DNA of 52,685 nucleotides, taken from assembly GCA_023433345.1 (NCBI GenBank), contig JAEZDA010000024.1, forward strand, positions 1 through 52,685. The letters are read 5' to 3'. Position numbers and translations under genes: made by a program. The notes beneath the pieces were generated by a model, which was not told where the DNA came from, made no database searches, and saw nothing but the letters and a program-made list of their open reading frames with translations. This DNA comes from Bacteroidota bacterium. GTDB lineage: Bacteria > Bacteroidota > Bacteroidia > Chitinophagales > Chitinophagaceae. Below are positions 16,901 through 26,251 of the stretch, piece by piece (positions within the stretch are counted from its first letter, which is position 1; each line of letters starts with the position of its first letter).

Positions 16901-19045
16901 ATGAAAAATTTTCTCTGCTTCTTCCTGGTCCTGGGTTCTGTGTGTGCCTATGCACAAAAAAAGCAACTGACAATGCAGGATGCAATGGTGAACAACCGAA
17001 CCTCACTGGCTCCTGAAACTCTGAAACAGCTTCAGTTCATCAAAGGGACAAATGGTTTTGTTTTTGTGAAAAAGATCAACGGTGAGGAAACCTGGGTGAA
17101 AGGAACGGTGTCAAATATTGAAGGTTCTGCATTCCTGACGCTGTCTGAAATCAATCGCCGTGTGCGGCTTGCAGGTGTAGATACTTTCAAAACACTCCCC
17201 CCAGTTCAATTCAATAATGATAATTATGTTCTTTCAATTAAGGGAAGCAAATATTCTTTTTTCAATTCTAAAGATTCTTTCATGCTTCTTGGAGAAGCAA
17301 AGGCAGTTGGTAAAGAGGCGGTAGATGAAAGTAAGGCAGGCTATGTTGCTTTTGCAGACAGTTTCAATTTATACGTTGCGAAGAATGGTATTGTAAAAAA
17401 GGTTACAACAGATGGCAGTGCCGAACTGGTGTATGGAAGGGCGGTACATCAACAAGAGTTCGGAATCACAAAGGGAACCTTTTGGAATGATGCTGGTGAC
17501 AAGCTGGCCTTTTACAGGATGGATCAAAGTATGGTGCCGGATTATCCCATCATTGATTGGACAAAACGGCCTGCTAAAGCGAATTTCATCAAGTATCCCA
17601 TGGCGGGAGATGCAAGTCATCATGTTACGCTTGGTATTTATGATGCCAAAACAGATAGGATCCATTATTTAAAAACAGGACTTCCTGCCGAGCAATATCT
17701 CACAAATATTGCATGGGCCCCAGACGGCAGATCGATTTACATAGCAGTATTGAATCGTGGGCAAAACCACATGAAGCTTAATCAATATGATGTAGCCACA
17801 GGTGAATTTGTGAAAACATTGTTTGAGGAACAGCATGAAAAATACGTTGAGCCGCTTGTTCCGATGTTGTTCCTTAAAAACGATCCTTCAATGTTTGTAT
17901 GGCAAAGCAGGAGAGATGGATGGAACCACCTTTACTTATATGATACAAATGGAAAAATGATTCGTCAATTAACAAGTGGACAATGGGAAGTAACCTCTGT
18001 AAAAGGCTTCAATGCAAAAGGAGATAAGTTGTATTATGTTTCAACTGCCGTATCCCCACTCAGCCGCAACCTGTACGCCGTTGATATCAAAAATGCACGA
18101 AGCGCCGCTATCACTTCAGGAAATTTCAACCACAATGTTAGCGTTGATGAATCAGGAGAATACCTTCTTGACAATTATTCTTCACCGGCAAATGCGCGCA
18201 CAATCGAATTGGTAAATATCAAAAGCGGAAAGCGTACCCGGCTTTTGCAGGCAAAGGATCCCTTGCAGGATTTTGAACTTGGTGCGATGAGCATTTTTAC
18301 GCTCAAATCAAATGACGGGCATGATCTCTACGCCCGCCTGTTCAAGCCGGTGAATTTCGACAGCACAAAAAAATATCCGGTAGTGGTTTATTGGTACGGA
18401 GGTCCGCATGCTCAGCTCATCTTAAACAGCTACAATGGCGGGGCCGGAGATTATTGGTTTCAATATATGGCTCAGCGCGGGTATCTTGTTTTTACTATCG
18501 ATACGCGGGGCAGCGCAAACAGAGGCCGTGAGTTTGAGCAAACGATCTTTAGAAAAGCGGGCACAGCTCAAATGGAAGATATGATGACCGGCGTGAATTA
18601 CCTTAAATCCCTTCCTTATGTTGACGCCTCGCGAATGGGATTATTTGGCTGGAGCTATGGAGGATTTATGACAACCAACTTCATGCTTACACATCCCGGC
18701 GTTTTCAAAACTGCGGTAGCCGGTGGCCCTGTGATCGACTGGAAATATTATGAGATCATGTACACCGAACGCTATATGGATACGCCGCAGGAAAACCCGG
18801 GAGGATATGAAGAAACCGATCTCAACAGGCGTGTTGATCGACTGAAAGGTAATCTGTTACTTATTCATGGTATGCAGGATCCTGTAGTTGTGCAACAACA
18901 TTCAGTGAATTTCGTAAAAGCTGCAGTAGACAAGGGTGTTCAGGTTGATTATATGATCTACCCTGGCCATGAACACAATGTACTTGGTAAAGACCGGGCC
19001 CATCTTTATCAAAAGGTGACAGACTATCTTATGCAAAACCTATAA
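16901..19045 (+). CDS. Dipeptidyl peptidase IV-family serine peptidase (S9B)
   Basis: This 714-residue exported exopeptidase starts at ATG 16901, which gives a proper signal peptide (MKNFLCFFLVLGSVCAYAQ); an in-frame upstream start would not. The N-terminal beta-propeller includes VHQQEFGITKGTFW and FYRMDQSMVPDYP, typical of Bacteroidota DPP-IV enzymes. The C-terminal hydrolase domain has nucleophile Ser585 in GWSYGG, Asp in MQDPVV and His in GHEHNV. It should trim X-Pro or similar dipeptides from periplasmic peptides. The downstream metzincin gene begins one base after the stop, so the two are probably coupled. Confidence 0.92.
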   Translation: MKNFLCFFLVLGSVCAYAQKKQLTMQDAMVNNRTSLAPETLKQLQFIKGTNGFVFVKKINGEETWVKGTVSNIEGSAFLTLSEINRRVRLAGVDTFKTLPPVQFNNDNYVLSIKGSKYSFFNSKDSFMLLGEAKAVGKEAVDESKAGYVAFADSFNLYVAKNGIVKKVTTDGSAELVYGRAVHQQEFGITKGTFWNDAGDKLAFYRMDQSMVPDYPIIDWTKRPAKANFIKYPMAGDASHHVTLGIYDAKTDRIHYLKTGLPAEQYLTNIAWAPDGRSIYIAVLNRGQNHMKLNQYDVATGEFVKTLFEEQHEKYVEPLVPMLFLKNDPSMFVWQSRRDGWNHLYLYDTNGKMIRQLTSGQWEVTSVKGFNAKGDKLYYVSTAVSPLSRNLYAVDIKNARSAAITSGNFNHNVSVDESGEYLLDNYSSPANARTIELVNIKSGKRTRLLQAKDPLQDFELGAMSIFTLKSNDGHDLYARLFKPVNFDSTKKYPVVVYWYGGPHAQLILNSYNGGAGDYWFQYMAQRGYLVFTIDTRGSANRGREFEQTIFRKAGTAQMEDMMTGVNYLKSLPYVDASRMGLFGWSYGGFMTTNFMLTHPGVFKTAVAGGPVIDWKYYEIMYTERYMDTPQENPGGYEETDLNRRVDRLKGNLLLIHGMQDPVVVQQHSVNFVKAAVDKGVQVDYMIYPGHEHNVLGKDRAHLYQKVTDYLMQNL

Positions 19046-19046
19046 C

Positions 19047-19691
19047 GTGGGCATTGTTGAATTCACTGGGCATGAACTTATCCTTCACGCGGAACTTGTG
19101 CTGTACGGCACTGCTGCCTCAGCGGAACTTGCGTATGAGCTGGGTGAAGATGTTGAGCGACATTGGAACGAGCCACGTGCTAAAGTGTTCTTTCGGCACC
19201 GGGAAACTCCGGTAATTTTCAGAATAAAGGGCGTTTACGCGCCACAGTTAGTTGACATAGACGTTATCGGAAATACCAATGCTTCCCGGAATTTTTTCAG
19301 AATTGAAAGGTTTGCACATGGAAACATTTCTTTTGTTGACGGGCTCAATTCAAACACCGGCTATTTTAAGTTAGACAATCTCCTCAACGGTTCTACAACG
19401 GCGGCTCACGAATTCGGGCACACCATTGGCCTTGGCCATCCCGAAGATCTCGATATTCGCGGCCACGGGGTTCCGGGGATAATGTATCCCCGCGGTACGA
19501 TCGTTGATCCCGAATACCAATACGACCCCTCAGCAAGGCCATTAGCTCCCGGAGGCACTATGGATCCCTACAAGCGAAAAGTTCTGGTGGAAGATGTGCA
19601 GGCGTTAAGATTCGACAGGCTTAATTTTTCGGGTCCCTTAGCAACTATTGGAGGTTTTTCGTCAGTTTGGCATGAAGCGCATATCCCATAA
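19047..19691 (+). CDS. Signal-less metzincin-type zinc metallopeptidase
   Basis: This 214-residue protein has a full metzincin zinc site HEFGHTIGLGH (His121, Glu122, His125, His131) and a Met-turn GIMYP (Met146), as in M10-like peptidases. The start must be GTG 19047: an in-frame stop lies at 19017-19019 and there is no ATG before the active site. No signal peptide, lipobox or propeptide cysteine switch is visible, so it appears cytoplasmic and not zymogenic, unlike typical M10 enzymes. It begins one base after the DPP-IV-like gene. The substrate is unknown. I recall similar small M10-like proteins in Bacteroidota but cannot check. Confidence 0.8.
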   Translation: MGIVEFTGHELILHAELVLYGTAASAELAYELGEDVERHWNEPRAKVFFRHRETPVIFRIKGVYAPQLVDIDVIGNTNASRNFFRIERFAHGNISFVDGLNSNTGYFKLDNLLNGSTTAAHEFGHTIGLGHPEDLDIRGHGVPGIMYPRGTIVDPEYQYDPSARPLAPGGTMDPYKRKVLVEDVQALRFDRLNFSGPLATIGGFSSVWHEAHIP

Positions 19692-19753
19692 TTTTTTCAT
19701 CTGAGGGAGCCAACACTTTATATCAAAACGGTATCTTCATAAAAATTAACTGC

Positions 19754-20641
19754 ATGGCTGTATTAACCGTGAACAAGCTTTCAAAGAATTACGGTAACGT
19801 TAAAGCTTTAAAGGAAGTGAGTTTCTCTGTACCGCAAGGCACTGTGTTCGGTGTATTAGGCCCTAACGGCAGCGGTAAAACGACCTTGCTTGGTATTGTA
19901 ATGGACGTTCTGCGGCCAACTTCAGGTTCATTTCAAATGTTTAATGACACCCCCAACGAAAATCACCGAAAGAAAATCGGCACCTTACTTGAAACGCCGA
20001 ACTTCTATCATTACTTATCCGGAAAAAAAAATCTCGAGATCGCTGCTTCCATCAAAGGTCGTGGGCATGAGGATATAGAAAGGGTTCTTTCGGTAGTTAA
20101 TCTCTCGCAGCGAAAAGATTCAAAATTCAGTACGTATAGCCTTGGTATGAAGCAAAGGCTGGCGATCGCATCTGCCTTGCTTGGCGACCCGGAAGTGTTG
20201 GTGCTTGATGAACCGACCAATGGCCTGGATCCTGTCGGAATAGCGGAAATCAGGGAGTTGATAAAAACACTTCATAAAGATGGCAAGACGATCCTGATGG
20301 CAAGTCACCTTCTTGATGAGGTGGAGAAAGTATGTACCCATGTGGCCATTTTAAAAAAGGGAGAATTGATCACCCATGGCAGTGTTGAAGAAATTTTTGT
20401 GCACAATGATCTCGTTGAGGTGGAAGCTTCTGACATTGAAACGCTCCGAAAGGTATTGTCTTCTTTCCCCGGCCTCATTGAATTAAAGGATACGGGAAAA
20501 GGATTTATTGCTGCTTTTCCGCCGGGCTTAACAGACCTGGCCGTAATTAACAAACATTGTTTTAATAATGGGATAGTACTGTCGAAATTAAGCTTGAACA
20601 AACGAAGCCTGGAAAGCAAATTTTTTGAACTCACCAACTGA
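19754..20641 (+). CDS. ABC transporter ATP-binding protein
   Basis: This 295-residue ATPase has Walker A GPNGSGKTT (about residues 35-43), signature YSLGMKQRL (about 129-137), Walker B VLVLDEPTNGLDP and a switch histidine after ILMASH. It matches CcmA/NatA-type subunits of ABC-2 exporters. The C-terminal 80 residues form the usual accessory region. The partner permease starts 4 bp after its stop. The substrate is not evident. Antimicrobial-peptide or lipid export are common roles for such pairs, but nothing here decides between them. Confidence 0.93.
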   Translation: MAVLTVNKLSKNYGNVKALKEVSFSVPQGTVFGVLGPNGSGKTTLLGIVMDVLRPTSGSFQMFNDTPNENHRKKIGTLLETPNFYHYLSGKKNLEIAASIKGRGHEDIERVLSVVNLSQRKDSKFSTYSLGMKQRLAIASALLGDPEVLVLDEPTNGLDPVGIAEIRELIKTLHKDGKTILMASHLLDEVEKVCTHVAILKKGELITHGSVEEIFVHNDLVEVEASDIETLRKVLSSFPGLIELKDTGKGFIAAFPPGLTDLAVINKHCFNNGIVLSKLSLNKRSLESKFFELTN

Positions 20642-20645
20642 TCTG

Positions 20646-21470
20646 ATGAAACAACTCTTAAAAACCGAATGGTTAAAATATAAGAATTACAATGTGTTTA
20701 TTGTAATAAGCGTGCTTTTCGCAGTGGGCGTAATTGCAACGAACTACATTGTATTCATTTTCAATGAAAGCGTTGTAAGTGCGGTAAACACAGGTGGCCT
20801 GGTGGCAAAGTTCAGTCCATATAGTTTTGACAACACATGGCAAACTACCAGCTATGCTACCGGGTATCTGCTTATTATTCCTGCAATGCTGCTGATAATT
20901 CTTGTTACCAATGAATACACCTACAAAACAAGTCGCCAGAACATTATTGATGGATGGAGCCGTCTCCAGTTCATTAACGTAAAACTTTTTACAGCCCTCA
21001 CCTTCACTGTTGTTTCCACTTTACTGGTGATTATAACGGCATTGATTTTTGGATTGGCATCAGGAACATCATTTTCTTTCGAAGGGTTTTCCCATGTAGG
21101 GTTTTTCTTTTTGAAATCACTTTCTTACAACCTCCTCGCGGTAATGATGTCGGTGTGGGTAAGACGCACCGGATTCGCTATAGGATTGTATTTTATTTAT
21201 CTCGGCGCTGAAAACATTATCTCGCAACTGATGGATGTGTGGAGCGTTCAGTTGCGGCAATACGAAGGTGTTGACCTGGGAAGTTTGGGAGATTACCTGC
21301 CTATGAATGCAAGTGATGGACTGCTAACATTTCCTGACAACCCTTTGAAGTCAATAGCCAAAGGAACCTTGCCTACCGAATATCCCTGGGTTGTTGCGGC
21401 ATTTGTGGCACTTTACATTTTTATCTTCTTCATTGTGAGTAAGAAAAAGGTGCTCAATAAGGACCTATGA
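20646..21470 (+). CDS. ABC-2 family transporter permease
   Basis: This 274-residue integral membrane protein has about six hydrophobic segments (near 18-40, 76-98, 118-145, 152-180, 185-200 and 245-265), with the start at ATG 20646. It pairs with the upstream ATPase to make an ABC-2 exporter. The 3' end overlaps the end of the convergent epimerase gene by 6 bp, so there is no room for a terminator between them. Confidence 0.88.
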   Translation: MKQLLKTEWLKYKNYNVFIVISVLFAVGVIATNYIVFIFNESVVSAVNTGGLVAKFSPYSFDNTWQTTSYATGYLLIIPAMLLIILVTNEYTYKTSRQNIIDGWSRLQFINVKLFTALTFTVVSTLLVIITALIFGLASGTSFSFEGFSHVGFFFLKSLSYNLLAVMMSVWVRRTGFAIGLYFIYLGAENIISQLMDVWSVQLRQYEGVDLGSLGDYLPMNASDGLLTFPDNPLKSIAKGTLPTEYPWVVAAFVALYIFIFFIVSKKKVLNKDL

Positions 21471-22370
21471 TTTTTCCAAAACCGCCAGACATGAATGAAG
21501 TGTTGGGTATTGAAAGGTGAATTTTTCTGCACTTACTTTTTCGGCGGATACGGTGCTGCTTTTTAAAACTTCATTTGCACTTCCGCCGATCACTAATTTG
21601 AGAATCGCTTCCGGTATATAAATGGGAAGGAAGAATTTCCCTTTGATTTGTTTTGCACACTCTAATACCAGGTAACGCGCTGTTACCGGTGTTGGCGCCA
21701 CAGCGTTGTAAACGCCGGACCATCCATTCTCCATTGCCATAATAAATAATCTCACAATATCATCGAGATGAATCCAGCTTAACACCTGTTTCCCTGAGCC
21801 GGGTATTGCAGCAATGCCAAAGCGTATCGGCGCGGTCAGTTTCGGGTATGCGCCACCGTTATTACTTAATACGATGCCCAACCTGATATGTGAAACGGGA
21901 AAATTGAATGGAGGTATACTTTCCTCCCACAGCCTGCACACCGTTCCCAGAAAATCATTTGCAGGCGGATCGCCTTCTTTAAAAACATGTGCCGCTTTAT
22001 CTTCACCATACCATCCTGTGGCCGACGCACACACCAGGCTTTTAATGCGGCCTCCATGTTTACTTATAGCTTCGGCGAGGAGTTTGGTTCCTTCAACCCT
22101 GCTGCTTAATATTATCTTTTTATAATTCTTGGTCCATCGTTTATCGGCAATACCGGCGCCGGCAAGATGGATAATATGATCCGCCCTTTTTATTGCTTCA
22201 CCATCGATGATACCACGGGAAATATCCCACTGTGCATAGCTGATCGATTTGTGAGTAGCGGTCTTCGGAATTTTCCTGGTGAGAATACAAACATTGTAAC
22301 CCTTCTCCATCAGGGAGTGCGACAATGCGCTTCCTACTAAGCCCGTTCCACCGGTGATAAGAACCTCCAT
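21465..22370 (-). CDS. TIGR01777-family NAD(P)-dependent epimerase (SDR39U1-like)
   Basis: This 301-residue protein begins with the atypical extended-SDR Rossmann motif GGTGLVGSALSHSL (about 7-20). It continues with HLAGAGIADKRWTKNYKK, typical of the TIGR01777/YfcH/SDR39U1 family, and SATGWYG at about 115-121. The C-terminal DUF1731-like segment (EVLKSSTVSAEKV) completes the family architecture. The biochemical substrate of this family is unknown. It is a single-gene minus-strand unit, divergent from the exported protein at 22417. Confidence 0.9.
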   Translation of the reverse strand: MEVLITGGTGLVGSALSHSLMEKGYNVCILTRKIPKTATHKSISYAQWDISRGIIDGEAIKRADHIIHLAGAGIADKRWTKNYKKIILSSRVEGTKLLAEAISKHGGRIKSLVCASATGWYGEDKAAHVFKEGDPPANDFLGTVCRLWEESIPPFNFPVSHIRLGIVLSNNGGAYPKLTAPIRFGIAAIPGSGKQVLSWIHLDDIVRLFIMAMENGWSGVYNAVAPTPVTARYLVLECAKQIKGKFFLPIYIPEAILKLVIGGSANEVLKSSTVSAEKVSAEKFTFQYPTLHSCLAVLEKS

Positions 22371-22416
22371 TTATTTAAAGATTGAATTCTCCGTAAATTA
22401 GTACAAATGTTCCTCT

Positions 22417-23934
22417 ATGAAGCCCGCCTTTCTTACCTGGTTATTCATGTTTTTTTTTCAGGCTGTGTTCCCGCAAAACGTGATCTTTTCTGACCATCGG
22501 AACGATGAATCGTCTGATATCAGTTTCGAGATAATAGGGAAGCAGGGGAGCAACTACCTGGTATATAAAAATATTCGCTGGAAGCATGTGATAGGCGTTT
22601 ACGACGGAAGCATGAAAACCATAAGCAATGACAGGTTAAAATTTGTACCTGAGAAAACTTTCAATGTTGACTTCATCAGTTATCCCGATCATTTTTACAT
22701 GATCTATCAATACCAAAAAGGAAATGTAGTTCATTGCATGGCTGTAAAGATGGGAAATGACGGCAACCCATTGTCTGAGCCCTTCCATATCGATACCTCG
22801 AGGATCGGCGCTTTTGCAGACAAGAGGATCTATACCGTTACCGCAAGTGAAGACAAGAACAACATCCTTGTATATAAAATGCAAAGAAAAGGCGATCAAC
22901 TTAGCCTTGTGCCCAAGGTTTATGATAAGGAAATGAAGTTAAAAGACAGTTCGCGCCATCTCTTAGATTACAATGAACGGAGAGATATTTACGGTGAATT
23001 ATCAATAAGCAATGAAGGAACATTTCTTTTCGCACATGAAAGAAAAAGAGGAAACCAGGACAATGTATTTCAGTTGAACCTTCTCCTTCATCCGGCGGGC
23101 AGCGATAGTTTGAGGGTAATAAGCGTACCTCTTGGAGACAAATTCATTGATGAGGTGATGATTAAGATCGATAATCATAACAAAACATATCTGCTGAATT
23201 CCTTGTTCTGCAATTCACTTCGCGGCAACATCACGGGGCTTTTCACCGCCGGGATGAATTGGGATAAAGCCGGGGAGCCTGCCACTTCATTCAATTATTT
23301 TCCCGACACAATACGAAAGAAGATCAATAACGAGGGAGAATACAATTCAGCTTTCAACAATGTTTATCTCCGCAATGTAATATTGAAACGCGATGGCGGA
23401 TTTATAATAAACCTGGAAGATTTTCATATGCGTACCACCGGGAATGCTTTTGGGAGAAACCGGTACGATTACCTTTACAACTATCCCTACGGATACAGTG
23501 ATTATTATTATTACAATCCTTCTTATTATAACTATTACCGCCCGTTTTATCACAGGAACATGTCTACAACGTATTATTACTACGATAATATTCTTGCAAT
23601 AAGCCTGGACAAAAATTTTGCGGTAGAGTGGAATACACTTCTTGTAAAAAAGCAGGGAGATGTTGAAACCGATAATTTTCTCTCTTTCTTCAATATAATC
23701 ACGGGTGGCGAAATTCATTATTTATTCATGGAGGCCGAACGCAAAAACCAGGTGGTTATCAATTATGGTCTCGCAGGTTCGGGTAGGCTTACCCGTTATG
23801 GAACGTTGAAAGGAAATTCTTCCGGTTATGGTTTCATGCCAAAGCTGTCAAAGCAGGTTGGTCCTTCGCAGGTAATTCTCCCGTGCATGTATCGCGGCTT
23901 TATTGCCTTTGCTCTTGTAGATTTTTCGAAGTAG
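22417..23934 (+). CDS. Exported protein of unknown function with a tyrosine-rich segment
   Basis: I do not recognise this 505-residue protein. A signal peptide is present (about 1-19, ending AVFPQ). The body is beta-rich with repeated structural Lys/Asp patterns and no catalytic motif I can name. Around residues 349-391 lies an unusual run dominated by tyrosine and asparagine (NRYDYLYNYPYGYSDYYYYN, continuing to TTYYYYDN). It resembles an inserted low-complexity loop within an otherwise ordinary sequence. It is expected in the periplasm or outer membrane. Neighbours (epimerase, DUF6427, purQ) give no clue. Confidence 0.75.
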   Translation: MKPAFLTWLFMFFFQAVFPQNVIFSDHRNDESSDISFEIIGKQGSNYLVYKNIRWKHVIGVYDGSMKTISNDRLKFVPEKTFNVDFISYPDHFYMIYQYQKGNVVHCMAVKMGNDGNPLSEPFHIDTSRIGAFADKRIYTVTASEDKNNILVYKMQRKGDQLSLVPKVYDKEMKLKDSSRHLLDYNERRDIYGELSISNEGTFLFAHERKRGNQDNVFQLNLLLHPAGSDSLRVISVPLGDKFIDEVMIKIDNHNKTYLLNSLFCNSLRGNITGLFTAGMNWDKAGEPATSFNYFPDTIRKKINNEGEYNSAFNNVYLRNVILKRDGGFIINLEDFHMRTTGNAFGRNRYDYLYNYPYGYSDYYYYNPSYYNYYRPFYHRNMSTTYYYYDNILAISLDKNFAVEWNTLLVKKQGDVETDNFLSFFNIITGGEIHYLFMEAERKNQVVINYGLAGSGRLTRYGTLKGNSSGYGFMPKLSKQVGPSQVILPCMYRGFIAFALVDFSK

Positions 23935-23993
23935 CGACAGGGAATATTCTTTGGTTTTTTTTAATGACTTTTGCGAATGTTTAAAACCGATTT

Positions 23994-24974
23994 GTGGTAG
24001 GAATTTTTAAAGCCAACAACCCGATCAACCATTTCATCCTGTTATTGTATGGGTTAGCGCTGAAGCTTCCATCATTCCTGGATCCTGTGGTTCCCGTGCC
24101 GGAGGAAATGGACGGAATACTGTACAGGCATCTATTACGCTGGCTTCAATCTCCCGGCAGCGATTTCCCATGGCTTTATTCACTGATCAGTTTTCTCCTC
24201 GTGTATCTTCAGGCCGTTGCGCTGAATACCATTGTTAACAAGCACAAACTTGCCCAAAAGCCGTCATATTTAACGGGTATGGCCTACCTGTTAATCACAT
24301 CGCTTTTTGCGGAATGGGAAATACTTTCATCGCCAACGATAGTAAATACTTTAATGATATGGGTGCTCGGCCAGATGTGTACCATTCATATGAGTAATAA
24401 ACCAAAGACTATTTTATTCAACATTGGTTTCGCGGTTGGTTTGGCCTCGTTCTTTTATTTCCCCACGGTTGTTTTCTATTTGCTGGTGATGCTCGGCGTT
24501 TTTATCACCAGGCCTTTTGCACTTCCGGAATGGCTTGTTGTGTTGCTGGGGGGCATTACGCCGTATTACTTTTTTATATCCTGGATATATCTTTCCGGCA
24601 GGTGGGAAACCTTTGAACTCCCGGTTATATCTGTTTCCAGACCTTATTTTTTTCAAACTACATGGTCATATATCGCGATTGCACTCATATTGGTGACCGT
24701 GATCGTGGGCGTTTACTTCATCCAGGCAAACCTGCGGCGTCAACTGGTGCATACCCGGAAAAACTGGAGCCTCATATTGGTTTATTTGCCCGTGGCATTT
24801 TTTGTTCCCTTCATTAATATCAATGACAGGGTTGACTATTGGGTGTTGGTGGCCGTACCCGTTTCAATAATTTCAGGAGCAGCATTCTTATATCCTACAA
24901 GGAAGTTATTTCCCGTTGCTATGCACTGGGCGATGGTTGCGTTAGTGATCATCATGGGATATTTTTTACCATAA
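23994..24974 (+). CDS. DUF6427-family polytopic membrane protein
   Basis: This 326-residue integral membrane protein starts at GTG 23994 (MVGIFKANNPINHFILLLYG). That opening resembles the DUF6427 family of Bacteroidota. Hydrophobic segments are distributed throughout (about nine), including LFNIGFAVGLASFFYFPTVV and LVYLPVAFFVPFININDRVD. Function is unknown. It precedes purQ by 37 bp, but purQ has its own -7 box. The family assignment is from memory of the N-terminal pattern. Confidence 0.7.
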   Translation: MVGIFKANNPINHFILLLYGLALKLPSFLDPVVPVPEEMDGILYRHLLRWLQSPGSDFPWLYSLISFLLVYLQAVALNTIVNKHKLAQKPSYLTGMAYLLITSLFAEWEILSSPTIVNTLMIWVLGQMCTIHMSNKPKTILFNIGFAVGLASFFYFPTVVFYLLVMLGVFITRPFALPEWLVVLLGGITPYYFFISWIYLSGRWETFELPVISVSRPYFFQTTWSYIAIALILVTVIVGVYFIQANLRRQLVHTRKNWSLILVYLPVAFFVPFININDRVDYWVLVAVPVSIISGAAFLYPTRKLFPVAMHWAMVALVIIMGYFLP

Positions 24975-24982
24975 TTCCTTTG

Positions 24983-24990
24983 TAATTTTG
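24983..24990 (+). promoter_or_regulatory. Bacteroidota -7 promoter box of purQ
   Basis: TAATTTTG matches TAnnTTTG, 21 bp before the purQ ATG. A -33 TTG is not obvious. Confidence 0.5.
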
Positions 24991-25011
24991 CGACAAACAA
25001 ATTCCGCCGCA

Positions 25012-25683
25012 ATGATGAAATTTGGTGTAGTGGCCTTCCCGGGCTCAAATTGTGACCGTGATATGGTGGAGGCGCTGCGAAACGACCTGGGCTACGAGGT
25101 AATTGAGCTTTGGCACAAGGACAGAGACCTGTCTGCATTCTCAAAAGAGGATTGTATCGTTTTGCCGGGAGGGTTCAGCTACGGTGATTATTTGAGGTGC
25201 GGAGCCATTGCCCGTTTCAGCCCGATGATGCAGAGCGTTATTAATTTCGCCAATGAAGGTGGTAAGGTGCTGGGAATTTGTAATGGTTTCCAGATTTTAT
25301 GTGAAAGCGGGTTGCTGCCCGGCGCCCTGTTACGCAACAGCAGCCAGAAATTTGTTTGCAAAAATGTATTCATCACCTCCGGCTCAGGAAGTGCTTTGAA
25401 GATACCTATTGCCCATGGAGAAGGACGATACTTTGCAACACCCGGGCAGATGGAGGCTCTCATTAATAACAACCGCATCATTTACCGCTATTGTGACGAA
25501 GAATGCAATGTAACTGAGGAAAGTAACCCGAACGGTGCGGAGAATAATATTGCGGGGATTATGAATGAAAACGGCAATGTGTTTGGAATGATGCCCCACC
25601 CTGAACGAGCCACTAATGTGCTATTGGGCAACCAGGATGGCCGGAAGGTGTTTTCACACTTGCTTGGGATCAGTGTGAACTGA
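25012..25683 (+). CDS. purQ: Phosphoribosylformylglycinamidine synthase subunit PurQ
   Basis: PurQ is the glutaminase subunit of FGAM synthase in purine biosynthesis. It supplies ammonia to PurL together with PurS. The 223-residue class I amidotransferase has the PGGFSYGDYLRCGAIAR block (52-68), nucleophile Cys90 in GICNGFQIL and the catalytic His-Glu in HPER near the C-terminus. ATG 25012 is chosen; ATG 25015 directly follows and is equally possible. purL and purS are not in the window, so the Pur genes are dispersed or PurQ acts with a distant partner. Confidence 0.95.
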   Translation: MMKFGVVAFPGSNCDRDMVEALRNDLGYEVIELWHKDRDLSAFSKEDCIVLPGGFSYGDYLRCGAIARFSPMMQSVINFANEGGKVLGICNGFQILCESGLLPGALLRNSSQKFVCKNVFITSGSGSALKIPIAHGEGRYFATPGQMEALINNNRIIYRYCDEECNVTEESNPNGAENNIAGIMNENGNVFGMMPHPERATNVLLGNQDGRKVFSHLLGISVN

Positions 25684-25723
25684 CAATTAACACTACTTTA
25701 CAGAGATTCATCCCGGGGTTTTT

Positions 25724-25731
25724 TATTTTTG
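25724..25731 (+). promoter_or_regulatory. Bacteroidota -7 promoter box of the DsbD locus
   Basis: TATTTTTG matches TAnnTTTG, 20 bp before the ATG at 25752. Confidence 0.5.
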
Positions 25732-25751
25732 TAAGTCTTATCTTTCATATC

Positions 25752-26204
25752 ATGAAATATCTTTTACTCGGCTTGATACTTTTTACAGGGAATCTTTCTT
25801 TTTCACAATTAGCTAACCCTGTTCAATGGCAATATTCAACAAAAAAGCTTTCAGACAAAGAATACGAGGTGCATATGACCGCCCTGATAGACAAAGGCTG
25901 GCATCTTTATGCCCAGGATGCCGGAGAAGGCCCGGAGCCAACCACAATAGCATTTTCCAAAAACCCTTTGTTGAAGCTTGATGAAAAAGTTCGTGAAGAA
26001 GGGAAGCTTGAAAAGTCTTTTGATCCCAACTTCAATTCAGAATTAAAATATTACAGCAACAAGGTGAGCTTCGTGCAAAAAGTAAAACTAAAATCTGCAG
26101 CAGCCACTGTTTTGAAGGGATCGGTTACTTATATGGTTTGTAATGACCGCAAATGCCTTCCTCCGAAAGAAGTTCCTTTCAGTTTTAAATTACAGGGAAA
26201 GTAA
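25752..26204 (+). CDS. Stand-alone DsbD alpha-like (DsbD N-terminal) domain protein
   Basis: This 150-residue exported protein has a signal peptide (about 1-19) followed by a single DsbD N-terminal-type immunoglobulin-like domain. The WHLYAQDAGEGPEPT block (50-64) and the VTYMVCNDRKCLPP block (125-138) match that family. The cysteine pair Cys130/Cys135 sits where DsbD alpha domains carry their redox pair. It would pass electrons from membrane DsbD to periplasmic thiol proteins. The next gene is a full DsbD whose own alpha domain lacks these cysteines, so this protein may supply the missing function. Confidence 0.82.
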   Translation: MKYLLLGLILFTGNLSFSQLANPVQWQYSTKKLSDKEYEVHMTALIDKGWHLYAQDAGEGPEPTTIAFSKNPLLKLDEKVREEGKLEKSFDPNFNSELKYYSNKVSFVQKVKLKSAAATVLKGSVTYMVCNDRKCLPPKEVPFSFKLQGK

Positions 26205-26214
26205 TGATTTCCGG

Positions 26215-26240
26215 TCCCGGCATTGCCCGGGATTTTTTTT
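26215..26240 (+). terminator. Hairpin with T tract between the two DsbD genes
   Basis: TCCCGG and CCGGGA form a stem around CATTGC, followed by eight T residues. It should end or attenuate transcription from the upstream small gene before the large dsbD. Confidence 0.75.
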
Positions 26241-26251
26241 AAGCCCGACTC

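Noticed and set aside
24975..25011. Purine riboswitch before purQ
   Set aside because: Only 37 bp separate the genes, too short for an aptamer.
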